Part shown: piece by piece, positions 1 through 5,994 of the stretch
Numbering within the stretch: position 1 is the first letter of the stretch
How the letters are laid out: each line of letters opens with the position of its first letter
Assembly (NCBI GenBank): GCA_964568985.1
Contig: CAZMSP010000118.1
Coordinates: 1-5,996, forward strand
Origin: CAZBWE01 sp964568985
GTDB lineage: Bacteria > Planctomycetota > Phycisphaerae > Sedimentisphaerales > Anaerobacaceae
Direction: 5' to 3'
Length of the DNA stretch: 5,996 nucleotides
The notes under the pieces: generated by a model
Told to the model about the DNA's origin: nothing
Seen by the model: only the letters and a program-made list of their open reading frames with translations
The model's database searches: none
Made by a program: the position numbers and the translations under genes

Positions 1-1
1 T

Positions 2-487
2 CTTCATTTAACCTGGCAGGCCTATTTGAGCAATTACAAATATTATGCAGACACTCGCAATCCCTACGTTTACGCTCATCCGACAACAGATGTTTTCGCT
101 ATGGTGCAAAGAGTTAAGGAGATAGCCGGCGTTCATGAAGACGGCTTCAATATGCATATCCAGGTCATCTGTCCGAGTTCCGACTATTGGCCTCTTCCGT
201 GGTATCTGCGCTATTTCCCTCGTGCTGGTTATTGGGGTGATGTGGATATGGATGTGTCTGCAGCGCCTGTCATTATCGCCTCTGCGAGCGTCGAGCAGGA
301 GCTTATAAAAAAGTTGTACGAACTACCACCACCCGGAAAAAAGAACCTTTATGTTCCCCTGTTTGATACATATATGGAATTGCGTCCCCAGATAGAGCTG
401 CGTGGTTATGTTATAAAAAAGCTTTGGGATCGCTTTCAGCAGAGTCAGGCCCGGCCGATTCAATCACAGACAACGGGTGAAAAATGA
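2..487 (+). CDS. Agl23-type (TIGR03663-like) membrane glycosyltransferase, C-terminal part, 5'-truncated
   Basis: The reading frame is open to the left edge of the window, so only about the last 161 residues are present; a TTG at 26 is not a credible start. The visible part resembles the C-terminal region of the TIGR03663 family (flippase-associated Agl23-like, related to GT39 dolichyl-phosphate-mannose protein mannosyltransferases). It shows the segment NPYVYAHPTTDV, then a helix FAMVQRVKEIA, then a predicted beta strand IQVICPSSD followed by WPLPWYLRYFPRAGYW, which I recognise as the family's conserved C-terminal signature. This portion is a soluble domain after the membrane helices; the N-terminal catalytic DE and HGP motifs lie outside the window. 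The stop codon overlaps the apbE start (ATGA at 484-487), so the two genes are probably one operon. Family members are expected to transfer sugar from a polyprenyl-phosphate donor; substrate unknown. Recognition is from memory of the motif, not from a search. Confidence 0.8.
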   Translation, partial: LHLTWQAYLSNYKYYADTRNPYVYAHPTTDVFAMVQRVKEIAGVHEDGFNMHIQVICPSSDYWPLPWYLRYFPRAGYWGDVDMDVSAAPVIIASASVEQELIKKLYELPPPGKKNLYVPLFDTYMELRPQIELRGYVIKKLWDRFQQSQARPIQSQTTGEK

Positions 488-1419
488 CTCAGCCGGAACC
501 AGGAACATGTTTCATCAACGGTGATTGGGATTCAATTTCCGGAATCCATCGTTTCTGCCATGAAGCGATGGCGACTACTTTTGAGGTTATGATTCTGCAT
601 GAGGACAGCCGCTACGCACAACAGGCGGCGAGGGCCACTTTCGACGAGCTTGACCAGCTCGAAGCCGAACTTAGCCGGTTTATTGAAAATAGTGACATCT
701 CCCGTATCAATAACCTTGCCGCCAACCAGCCTTTGCGAGTTGGTCTGGATGCGTTTGAGTGTTTGCAGCTCAGCGTCAAAATCAATGCCGATACCAGTGG
801 AGCTTTCGATGTTACTGTTGGGTCTCGATATTCGAAGCCGAGAGTCGAGAATCCCACTCGTCAGGGCAGAGGCCCAGCCGGAGTCCCGATAAAATTGGAT
901 GAGGTGCAACATACAGTGCAGCTTCTGACCAGTCCGGTGCAAATTGACTTGGGTGGTATCGGTAAAGGTTTTGCCGTTGACCGGATGGCAGAGCTGCTGC
1001 GGGAATGGAGCATCGACATCGCCTTGATTTCTGGCGGGTACAGCTCTGTCTTGGCCCTCGATGCCCCGCCTGAGACAAGTGGCTGGCCGGTAACGTTAAG
1101 CAATCCCCATAATCGTAAACAAACCCTGGCTCACCTTTATTTGCAAAGGCTTGCTATAGGCGCCTCGGGTTTGCAGAAGGGCCGGCATATCATTGACCCT
1201 CGCAAGGCCAGTCCGGTTGAAGGAAAAATTGCCGTCTGGGCTTGTGCCGCTGACGCCGCAACTGCTGATGCTCTTTCAACCGCCTTTATGGTTATGAGTC
1301 CGGATGAAATCAAACAATACTGTCGGCAGCATCCGAACGTGCAGGCAATGGTCATATTGCAGAACGAGGGAAAAGAGCAGCGAAAGGAAAAAATTTTACA
1401 ATTCGGTAACTGGCCGTAG
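484..1419 (+). CDS. apbE: FAD:protein FMN transferase (ApbE family)
   Basis: ApbE enzymes use FAD and Mg2+ to attach FMN covalently to a Thr or Ser of target flavoproteins, such as NqrB/C and RnfD/G subunits or FMN-binding domains. The 311-aa length is usual. Visible motifs in order: CHEAMATTFEV (25-35), SRIN (73-76), DTSGAFDVTVG (103-113), the flavin-site motif DLGGIGKGFAVD (155-166), SGGYSS (183-188), HIIDPR (235-240) and DALST (262-266), whose D262 and T266 match the known Mg2+ ligands. The usual TG after HIIDPR is replaced by KA. There is no signal peptide or lipobox, so the protein is predicted to be cytoplasmic, unlike many exported ApbE lipoproteins. The ATG start overlaps the upstream stop and has GGGTGA three bases before it, which supports this start and translational coupling. 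No flavinylation target is visible in the window. The gene is convergent with the GT2 gene, with an 18-bp gap. Confidence 0.93.
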   Translation: MTQPEPGTCFINGDWDSISGIHRFCHEAMATTFEVMILHEDSRYAQQAARATFDELDQLEAELSRFIENSDISRINNLAANQPLRVGLDAFECLQLSVKINADTSGAFDVTVGSRYSKPRVENPTRQGRGPAGVPIKLDEVQHTVQLLTSPVQIDLGGIGKGFAVDRMAELLREWSIDIALISGGYSSVLALDAPPETSGWPVTLSNPHNRKQTLAHLYLQRLAIGASGLQKGRHIIDPRKASPVEGKIAVWACAADAATADALSTAFMVMSPDEIKQYCRQHPNVQAMVILQNEGKEQRKEKILQFGNWP

Positions 1420-1437
1420 GGTGACAGGTAAGGCTTT

Positions 1438-2160
1438 TTATTTTTTGGTTATCATCTTCCTTATAGTTTCCAGCTCAAGAAGGATTCTCCAAAAACTCCG
1501 TGTCGGGGAGAGTCGGCTGTCACGGTCACATGTCCAGTCTATAGGAAATTCCTTTATCCTGTACCCCTGTTTTCGAGCCCGCATTATGATTTCTATATCG
1601 AAGCCAAATCCATCAGTGGCACATTCGCCACATAACTGCCGTGCTACATCACCCTTGTATATTTTGAAGCCGCATTGCGTATCGGTGAGCTCAGCAGGGA
1701 TTTTCATATAGTAAATAACAAACCAGTGGAAAATCCTGGCACAAATTCGCCGGTATAAGCTCTGGGCCTTTTCAATGTTGGAACCTTGCATCCTTCTCGA
1801 GCCGTGCGCTATATCACACACACCGCTTTTTAGTAATTCAAGCCCGCGCAAGACATTGTTATAGGGTACACAGCAGCCGCTGTCGGCAAACATTACGTAT
1901 TCACCCTGCGTCTGTTTTATGCCTGTGCGAACAGCGTAACCTTTGCCCCGATGTTGCTCGTAACGAATGACCTTCAATGTTACTTCTGAGGAAATTTTTG
2001 CGAGTTCTGCAGCTTCAGCGGTGTTATCGCTGCTGCCGTCATCGACAACTACGATTTCTCCTGCAAAATGATTGTCTTGTAGAAACGCCGCTGCCGCTTC
2101 GATATCACGAGTAATCTTCTTGCCTTCATTAAGTGCCGGTATGACAATAGACAAATCCAT
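1438..2160 (-). CDS. GT2 family glycosyltransferase, polyprenyl-phosphate hexose synthase type (ALG5/DPM1-like)
   Basis: This 240-aa single-domain GT-A enzyme begins directly with the GT2 core. Motifs: IPALNEG (7-13), VVDDGSSDNT (38-47), GKGYAVRTG (72-80), FADSGCCVP (91-99), the ALG5-like DTQCGFKIYKG (160-170), GFGFDIEIIMRA (184-195) and FPIDW (205-209). The DTQCGFK and FDIE blocks are typical of dolichyl/undecaprenyl-phosphate glucose or mannose synthases, which move a hexose from UDP-glucose or GDP-mannose to a lipid phosphate at the inner membrane face. No C-terminal membrane helices follow, so it is probably a peripheral protein. The metal-binding D-x-D is D93-S-G here. The start matches the normal N-terminus of the family; upstream there is only a weak purine-rich stretch, not a clear Shine-Dalgarno. 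It lies near an Agl23-like gene but on the opposite strand. Sugar and lipid specificity cannot be read from the sequence. Confidence 0.9.
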   Translation of the reverse strand: MDLSIVIPALNEGKKITRDIEAAAAFLQDNHFAGEIVVVDDGSSDNTAEAAELAKISSEVTLKVIRYEQHRGKGYAVRTGIKQTQGEYVMFADSGCCVPYNNVLRGLELLKSGVCDIAHGSRRMQGSNIEKAQSLYRRICARIFHWFVIYYMKIPAELTDTQCGFKIYKGDVARQLCGECATDGFGFDIEIIMRARKQGYRIKEFPIDWTCDRDSRLSPTRSFWRILLELETIRKMITKK

Positions 2161-2234
2161 ACAGTTCGTTTCTCAATTGTAAAAACGGCTTTGCGCCGCT
2201 CTATTTTTGCTGGGGGCATACAAAAAACGATTAT

Positions 2235-2262
2235 ATTATAACCAGGATAGAGGAAAAGGCAA
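2235..2262 (-). promoter_or_regulatory. Candidate sigma70 promoter for the GT2 gene
   Basis: On the minus strand TTGCCT (2257-2262) is followed after 16 bp by a perfect TATAAT (2235-2240). This predicts a start near 2228 and a 5' UTR of about 68 nt before the GT2 ATG. A second TATAAT lies further upstream on the same strand, without a good -35 box. Confidence 0.45.
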
Positions 2263-2340
2263 TAAGGCAATGCACAAACCTAAAAACTTGTTACGTGCTG
2301 GTTATTATATGTGCAACTCTTTTCTATGTCACAAACATAA

Positions 2341-2384
2341 GTTAAGAAAACGGGGCCTACATCGAATCAAATCGGTATAGGCCC
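2341..2384 (-). terminator. Probable intrinsic terminator of the large secreted-protein gene
   Basis: A perfect 7-bp GC-rich inverted repeat, GGGCCTA (2353-2359) and TAGGCCC (2378-2384), encloses 18 nt. Read on the minus strand, the stem is followed by CGTTTTCTTAAC. It lies about 75 nt after the stop of the 896-aa gene, the right place and orientation to end that transcript. The long loop and the interrupted T-run make it moderate rather than strong. Confidence 0.5.
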
Positions 2385-2403
2385 GAACTGTCGCAAATCT
2401 TTA

Positions 2404-2430
2404 CGTCATCCCTGCGCAGGTGGGAATCTA
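2404..2430. repeat. REP-like intergenic palindrome
   Basis: The segment CGTCATCCCTGCGCAGG continues into TGGGAATCTA. Its centre CCTGCGCAGG (2411-2420) is a perfect 10-bp palindrome. The overall form, GTCAT-CCC-GCG-GGGAATC, matches the well-known type of dispersed bacterial palindrome that decorates intergenic regions. It lies between the stop of the large gene and its putative terminator. Only one copy is present in the window, so the assignment rests on resemblance. Confidence 0.45.
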
Positions 2431-2458
2431 ATTATCTTTGTATCAAGGCTAATTACGG

Positions 2459-5249
2459 TCAAAGTTCTTCTTCAAGCCATCCATCTACCAGCAATGCAAA
2501 ATCTCTAAAATTCACGATGCCATCAGAGTAGATGTCTGCTTTTATACCCTCGTTAAGCCACTCTTCGCTCATAACCTTTACATCGTACCAGTTGACCTTG
2601 CAGTCGTCGGTTAAATCGCCAACAGGCCCGCAATCCTGAGGACAGGTATCGCAAGTCTCTTCGCCATTACAAGTGCCATCGCCGCAGACAGGCGGGCATT
2701 CGCCGCAATCCNNNNNNNNNNNNNNNNNNNNNNNNNNNNNNNNNNNNNNNNNNNNNNNNNNNNNNNNNNNNNNNNNNNNNNNNNNNNNNNNNNNNNNNNN
2801 NNNNNNNNNNNTGAGGACAGGTATCGCAGGTCTCTGTGCCATTACAAGTGCCATCGCCGCAGACAGGCGGGCATTCGCCGCAATCCTGAGGACAGGTATC
2901 GCAGGTCTCTGTGCCATTACAAGTGCCATCGCCGCAGACAGACGGGGACGCGGTGAGCCGCGCATTGTCAAGGTAATAGGTAACGGGACCGATGTAACCG
3001 CCATTTGTCGGGATGAGGCAAATCTCAACATACCTATCATAGATATAACCAGCGTCGAACAGTGCTTGAGTATCAGCTTTAGCATCAGAGATGTCCCAGA
3101 CACAACGTGTAGTACTATCCAAGGGCAGCACAGCATCTCCCGCATCATACCAGACGCCTGCCCAGTCACCGTTCACGTTGAAGCCGCCCGCATCAAGAAC
3201 CATTTTGAGCATGCTATACGGGTCTGGTGAACCATCAGGTATCCACTCACCGCTCACCCGCGTCACATCCACTTCGAACTTGTTGTATTGACAGCTGTCC
3301 ATAAACCAATCCACGAAACCATTATCACCATACCCAAAGATATCCACGTCAAAATGGATATAGTTCTGAAGCTTGACGTCTATAGCCCAGGACCAACCGC
3401 CGGCAGGGCCGACCGCCTTGAGAGCTGTGCCGTTCCGAACAGCTCCAGTACTGCTGAAGCCTAACATGGCGTCACCCCAGTTTACCGTCCAATGGTCCAT
3501 GCAGTTTTGCCAGTCGCCTACCAAAACACCGCCATCAGGGTCGCCCGGTGCCAGCATTGTAGGCGGTGGGTTATCAAACATTTGTTTATTACCATCTGCT
3601 GGGTTCCATCCTAATACTTCCGGATCCGGATTGTAGGCCTCTGTAGCTCCAAGCAACTGCGCATTGTCAAGGTAATAGGTAACGGGACCGATGTAACCGC
3701 CATTTGTCGGGATGAGGCAAATCTCAACATACCTATCATAGATATAACCAGCGTCGAACAGTGCTTGAGTATCAGCTTTAGCATCAGAGATGTCCCAGGA
3801 TAAGCGAATCGGGCCGTCTCCCATTGAAGGGTCCCACGAGCCGGCATCTCCTGCATCATACCAGACACCTGCCCAGACACCGTTCGCATCAAAGCCGCCC
3901 GAATTGAGAATCATTTTGAGCGCGCTATACGGGTCTGGTGAACCATCAGGTATCCATTCGATAACTAACCGCGTCACGTCCATTTCGAAGCTGTTGCATT
4001 CACTTACCATAAACCAATCTACGAAACCTTGATCACCGTATCCAAAGATATCCACATCCTTTGGACCCTCATCCCAGACGGTATAGTCAGAATGGGTATA
4101 GTTCTGAAGCTTGAGCTGCAGAGCCCAGGCCCAACCGCCGGCAGGACCGACCACCTTGAGAGCCGTGCCGTTCAGAGTAGCTCCAGTACTGCTGAAGCCT
4201 AACATGGCGTCACCCCAGCTTACCGTCCAATGGTCCATGCAGTTTTGCCAGTCGCTTATCAATTCGGAAACAGTAGAGATGTCGCCGACTAGTGGGCATG
4301 GGAAACTTGATTCAAATATCTGAGGGCCATATTGATCTGGATTCACATCTGGATCGTAAAGGTATTCTGGATCGATCCAGTAATCACTTGGTACCTCGTA
4401 AGGGTCATGGATACCTCCTTTTTGGTAGACCTCCGTCTTCCACCCATATATTTTATTTTGGTAATGTTCATCGTCTAACCACTCTATCGAATTGCCTTCT
4501 TCATCCTTCCATGGGTCAGCGATGTCATATCTGCCTCTTCCTTCAGGCTGGCCTGCTGCCTGCTCAAAGCTCTTTATAAGTACATAGTGTTGGGAATAGT
4601 GTTCGTTACCTTCGCTATCTTTATATTTATAGTGTACGAGTACCACCACCGGCCTACCTGCCTTCAATTCATCGAGAATATACTTGTAGTTTTCATCAAG
4701 GGTAACGCCTTCGCTACCTATATCGTCAGGAATTCCACACCATCCTGGTGTGTGGTGTGCTTTTTGCTGAAGCCCCACACCCTCGAAAGATCTGTTTTTT
4801 GTGTCAGCCTTAACTGCCTTTAACAGCGCACCCATGTTTATGCCTGTGCTTGAACCAATGGGTTTGCCATCAGCGCCAATCTTCAATCCCCAGCCATCTT
4901 CATTAGTATTTTTGGTGCGATAGTCGTTTAGCAAGGTGTTTATCTCTGCTGGCGTGTAGGAGATGATAGGACCTTGAGTCCCGTCAGGATTCTTTTGGTG
5001 GAGTCCTTGTGCTGCTAAAGCTTGGTTAATGAGCATTGCAAGGGCAGTCAGCGAACAACCAGACTTGGCGATGGTATCTTTGGAGTTATCCAACTTATCT
5101 TGGTAGTCGTTTTGATATAACTTCGTGACGGGGATGTTGATATTGGGGTCCTCCGCATAAAGGTTTAAGCTACAGGCAAGTATTACGGCCACCAGTGGTA
5201 GCAATATGGAAACTAATTCTGAGTGGCAGCTATGGATGTGCTTTTTCAT
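2459..5249 (-). CDS. Secreted C39-family-like cysteine peptidase with two CBM-like modules, Cys-rich repeats and a dockerin-like domain
   Basis: Without the 100 N the gene reads as one frame of 896 aa. Residues 1-32 form a signal peptide (hydrophobic LVSILLPLVAVILAC, likely cut after LYA). Residues 40-300 resemble a Peptidase_C39_2 papain-like domain: oxyanion Gln46 in YQND, nucleophile Cys65 in SGCSLTALAM, His221 in HYVLI and Asp245 in YDIADPW. Residues 332-534 and 579-766 are two nearly identical beta-sandwich modules, each opening with DWQNCMDHW and closing with YYLDNA-L, like carbohydrate-binding modules. From 771 to 841 there are three visible copies of a 25-aa Cys-rich repeat (CGDGTCNGTETCDTCPQDCG). 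Residues 844-892 hold a duplicated dockerin-like Ca-binding segment (GDLTDDCKVNWYD, then DIYSDGIVNFRDF). The ATG follows a purine-rich stretch with only a weak Shine-Dalgarno. The gene is monocistronic and has its own promoter and terminator candidates. Substrate is unknown; peptidase activity is inferred from the triad, and a non-peptidase role is possible. Confidence 0.85.
2636..2939 (-). repeat. 75-bp tandem repeat encoding a 25-aa Cys-rich unit
   Basis: Units begin at 2641, 2816 and 2891 on the plus strand; the last two are exactly 75 bp apart. Each encodes VCGDGTCNGTETCDTCPQ followed by DCGECPP, with six Cys per 25 residues. The unit nearest the C-terminus differs slightly (NGEE for NGTE) and runs into the dockerin-like domain. 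The Cys spacing suggests a disulfide-stabilised spacer, and the D-G-D-x-E acidic pattern could bind calcium; both are inferences. Confidence 0.9.
2712..2811. other. Assembly gap of 100 N inside the tandem repeat
   Basis: There are exactly 100 N, the conventional placeholder for a gap of unknown size. The left flank ends CAATCC and the right flank begins TGAGGACAG. Joined, they recreate the CAATCCTGAG found in the intact unit at 2881-2890. The true missing length should therefore be 0 or a multiple of 75 bp, and the apparent frameshift is an artefact because 100 is not divisible by 3. Confidence 0.95.
2952..3517 (-). repeat. Second CBM-like module, recently duplicated copy
   Basis: This encodes residues 579-766 of the large protein. 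It matches the module at 3648-4255 at nucleotide level: positions 2960-3099 are identical over 140 bp to 3659-3798, and 3441-3517 match 4179-4255 with one mismatch. It lacks a loop of about 10 residues present in the other copy (around YTVWDEGPKD) and has a different segment at VLPLDSTTRCV. Confidence 0.9.
3648..4255 (-). repeat. First CBM-like module, recently duplicated copy
   Basis: This encodes residues 332-534 of the large protein. It begins at DWQNCMDHW and ends at YYLDNAQL; the duplicated DNA starts and stops almost exactly at these module borders. A linker of about 40 residues, rich in Pro, Asp and Gly, separates it from the second module. The Trp-rich positions (WAWA, DWF, WAGVWYD) fit a ligand-binding beta-sandwich, but I cannot assign a CBM family. 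Confidence 0.88.
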
Positions 5250-5388
5250 GGCTTTTCTTCTTTCGGCTTCTTTTTCTCTCCAGTTGTTAGGCCGTCTCTG
5301 GACTCCAACAGAAATTCATTTTTGTGACGGGAAGACCTGCAAAAGACAGAAGAAGGCCCTTCGCCACTCATTCTATTCCGGCAATATT
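5250..5388 (-). promoter_or_regulatory. Leader of about 140 nt upstream of the large secreted-protein gene
   Basis: Between the predicted transcription start (about 5388) and the ATG at 5249 lies an unusually long leader with no credible ORF. It contains a compact GAAGGGCCTTC palindrome, a possible CCGTC/GACGG stem (5326-5330 with 5292-5296) whose loop carries GTTG able to pair with a downstream CAAC, and a purine-rich end with GGAGAG about 26 nt before the ATG and GAAGAAAAGCC next to it. I do not recognise a known riboswitch. The pairing is short and may be chance. Confidence 0.35.
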
Positions 5389-5394
5389 ACAATA

Positions 5395-5424
5395 ATTATA
5401 GACCACAGCCGACACATTTGTCAA
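5395..5424 (-). promoter_or_regulatory. Near-consensus sigma70 promoter of the large secreted-protein gene
   Basis: On the minus strand a perfect TTGACA (5419-5424) is followed after 18 bp by a perfect TATAAT (5395-5400), which predicts a start near 5388. It points to the 896-aa gene. Additional TATAAT-like repeats lie just upstream at about 5431-5445, in an A/T-rich stretch that could act as an UP element. Confidence 0.75.
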
Positions 5425-5485
5425 CAAAACTATTATAGATTATAGGGCTTTTTTGGCAAACGGCGAAAAAACAGGCCAAAATAAA

Positions 5486-5544
5486 CCTCGTTAGAAACTC
5501 TATAACTGAGGAACAACCTATAAAACGTAAGATTTCTAACGGGG
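5486..5544. repeat. 12-bp inverted repeat between divergent promoters
   Basis: CCTCGTTAGAAA (5486-5497) pairs with TTTCTAACGGGG (5533-5544), with one G-T wobble if transcribed, around a 35-nt loop. It sits between the minus-strand promoter at 5395-5424 and the ssrA -35 box at 5555. It could be a split operator or a structured element. There is no T-run on the plus strand; on the minus strand the stem is followed by TTTATTTT. Confidence 0.5.
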
Positions 5545-5554
5545 TAAACTTTTG

Positions 5555-5583
5555 TTGCAGTTTGGTGCAAGAAATGATATAAT
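5555..5583 (+). promoter_or_regulatory. Candidate sigma70 promoter of ssrA
   Basis: TTGCAG (5555-5560) is followed by a 17-bp spacer and a perfect TATAAT (5578-5583), predicting a start near 5590. This would give a pre-tmRNA leader of about 50 nt, to be removed by RNase P. Confidence 0.6.
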
Positions 5584-5603
5584 ATTATGCGCTTGAGCTG
5601 GGA

Positions 5604-5632
5604 TTGTGGATCTGTAAGAAAGAGACTATAAA
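5604..5632 (+). promoter_or_regulatory. Alternative, closer ssrA promoter
   Basis: TTGTGG (5604-5609), a 17-bp spacer and TATAAA (5627-5632) would start transcription at about 5639-5642, essentially at the mature tmRNA 5' end. Both hexamers are weaker than those of the promoter at 5555-5583, so this is the less likely or an additional start. Confidence 0.35.
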
Positions 5633-5641
5633 AGTTAATAC

Positions 5642-5994
5642 GGGGGCGAAAGGCTTCGACCGGATGACGGATGGTCAAGCTGCATGCCCAGGACGCCGGT
5701 TGGCCTGGCTAATCATCCGGCAACAAATTTAAATGGCAACTATCAGTTGCGTTTGGCTGCTTAATTAAACAGCCCGTCCTGCCGAATCTTGCCTGTGGGT
5801 TCGGTAAGGGCGTCAGATAGCAGGCTTTGCTGAGCCGGTTGTTCGGGCCGGCAAGGTAAGATTTAATCCCGAAATAGCCGAGTTATGAGCCTGTCGTTTG
5901 GCGTTTAGCACGGCGAAAAATAATAAAGCGACTAAGCATGTAGACGTTTGTCTTGAAACATCTCGGGACGGGGGTTCGAATCCCCCCGCCTCCA
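5642..5994 (+). ncRNA. ssrA: Transfer-messenger RNA (tmRNA)
   Basis: tmRNA rescues ribosomes stalled on broken mRNAs and tags the nascent peptide for proteolysis. The 5' end GGGGGCG (5642-5648) pairs with CGCCTCC (5987-5993), giving the 7-bp acceptor stem with the G3-U pair that marks it for alanyl-tRNA synthetase. The T arm has five G-C pairs around TTCGAAT (5970-5986). The conserved GACTAAGCATGTAG lies at 5931-5944. Pseudoknot 1 is visible as CCAGG/CCTGG with GCCGG/CCGGC. Pseudoknot 2 has CCGAA 5782-5786 with TTCGG 5800-5804, and GCCTG 5791-5795 with CAGGC 5821-5825. Pseudoknot 3 has GCCGG 5834-5838 with CCGGC 5848-5852, and TTCGGG 5842-5847 with CCCGAA 5868-5873. A fourth is possible. The length is 353 nt, one-piece form. 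The 3' end is discriminator A5994 followed by TT, so CCA is not encoded and must be added afterwards. Confidence 0.97.
5735..5764 (+). other. tmRNA tag reading frame, peptide GNYQLRLAA
   Basis: The frame ends in GCT GCT TAA (5756-5764), giving the expected C-terminal LAA. The resume codon is taken as GGC at 5735: it lies 13 nt after the end of pseudoknot 1, close to the spacing in E. coli, and has T and A at positions -5 and -4 as the resume signal requires. In-frame GCT (5708) and GCA (5720) are rejected because they lie within pseudoknot 1 or its 3' stem. A Gly resume codon is also known from Bacillus. The exact first residue remains an inference. Confidence 0.75.

Noticed and set aside
532..1355. 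Several ORFs of 70-136 aa inside apbE, on both strands
   Set aside because: They overlap a well-supported gene, have no recognisable motifs and show no independent start signals.
1412..1446. Possible apbE terminator: GGCC/GGCT stem followed by TTTTTATTTTTT
   Set aside because: The stem is only 3 G-C pairs plus a G-T pair with a 16-nt loop, and it overlaps the end of the convergent GT2 gene; too weak to call.
2181..2198. Minus-strand hairpin CGGC-GCAAA-GCCG followed by TTTTT in the GT2 5' UTR, as a possible attenuator
   Set aside because: The stem has only 4 bp, and no leader peptide or alternative pairing was found.
2641..2965. CRISPR-like array, because of regular 75-bp repeats
   Set aside because: The units are adjacent without unique spacers, stay in frame and encode a Cys-rich protein repeat.
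2667..3230. ORFs that run through or end beside the N gap in different frames on both strands
   Set aside because: They are shadows created by the repeat and by the artificial 100-N length; the minus-strand frames belong to one gene.
5433..5678. Minus-strand 81-aa ORF upstream of and into ssrA
   Set aside because: It covers the ssrA promoter, the inverted repeat and the tmRNA 5' end, and has no credible protein features.
5708..5722. In-frame GCT (5708) or GCA (5720) as tmRNA resume codon, giving an 18- or 14-aa tag
   Set aside because: Both lie within pseudoknot 1 or its 3' stem (CCGGC 5717-5721), upstream of where the resume codon must fall.
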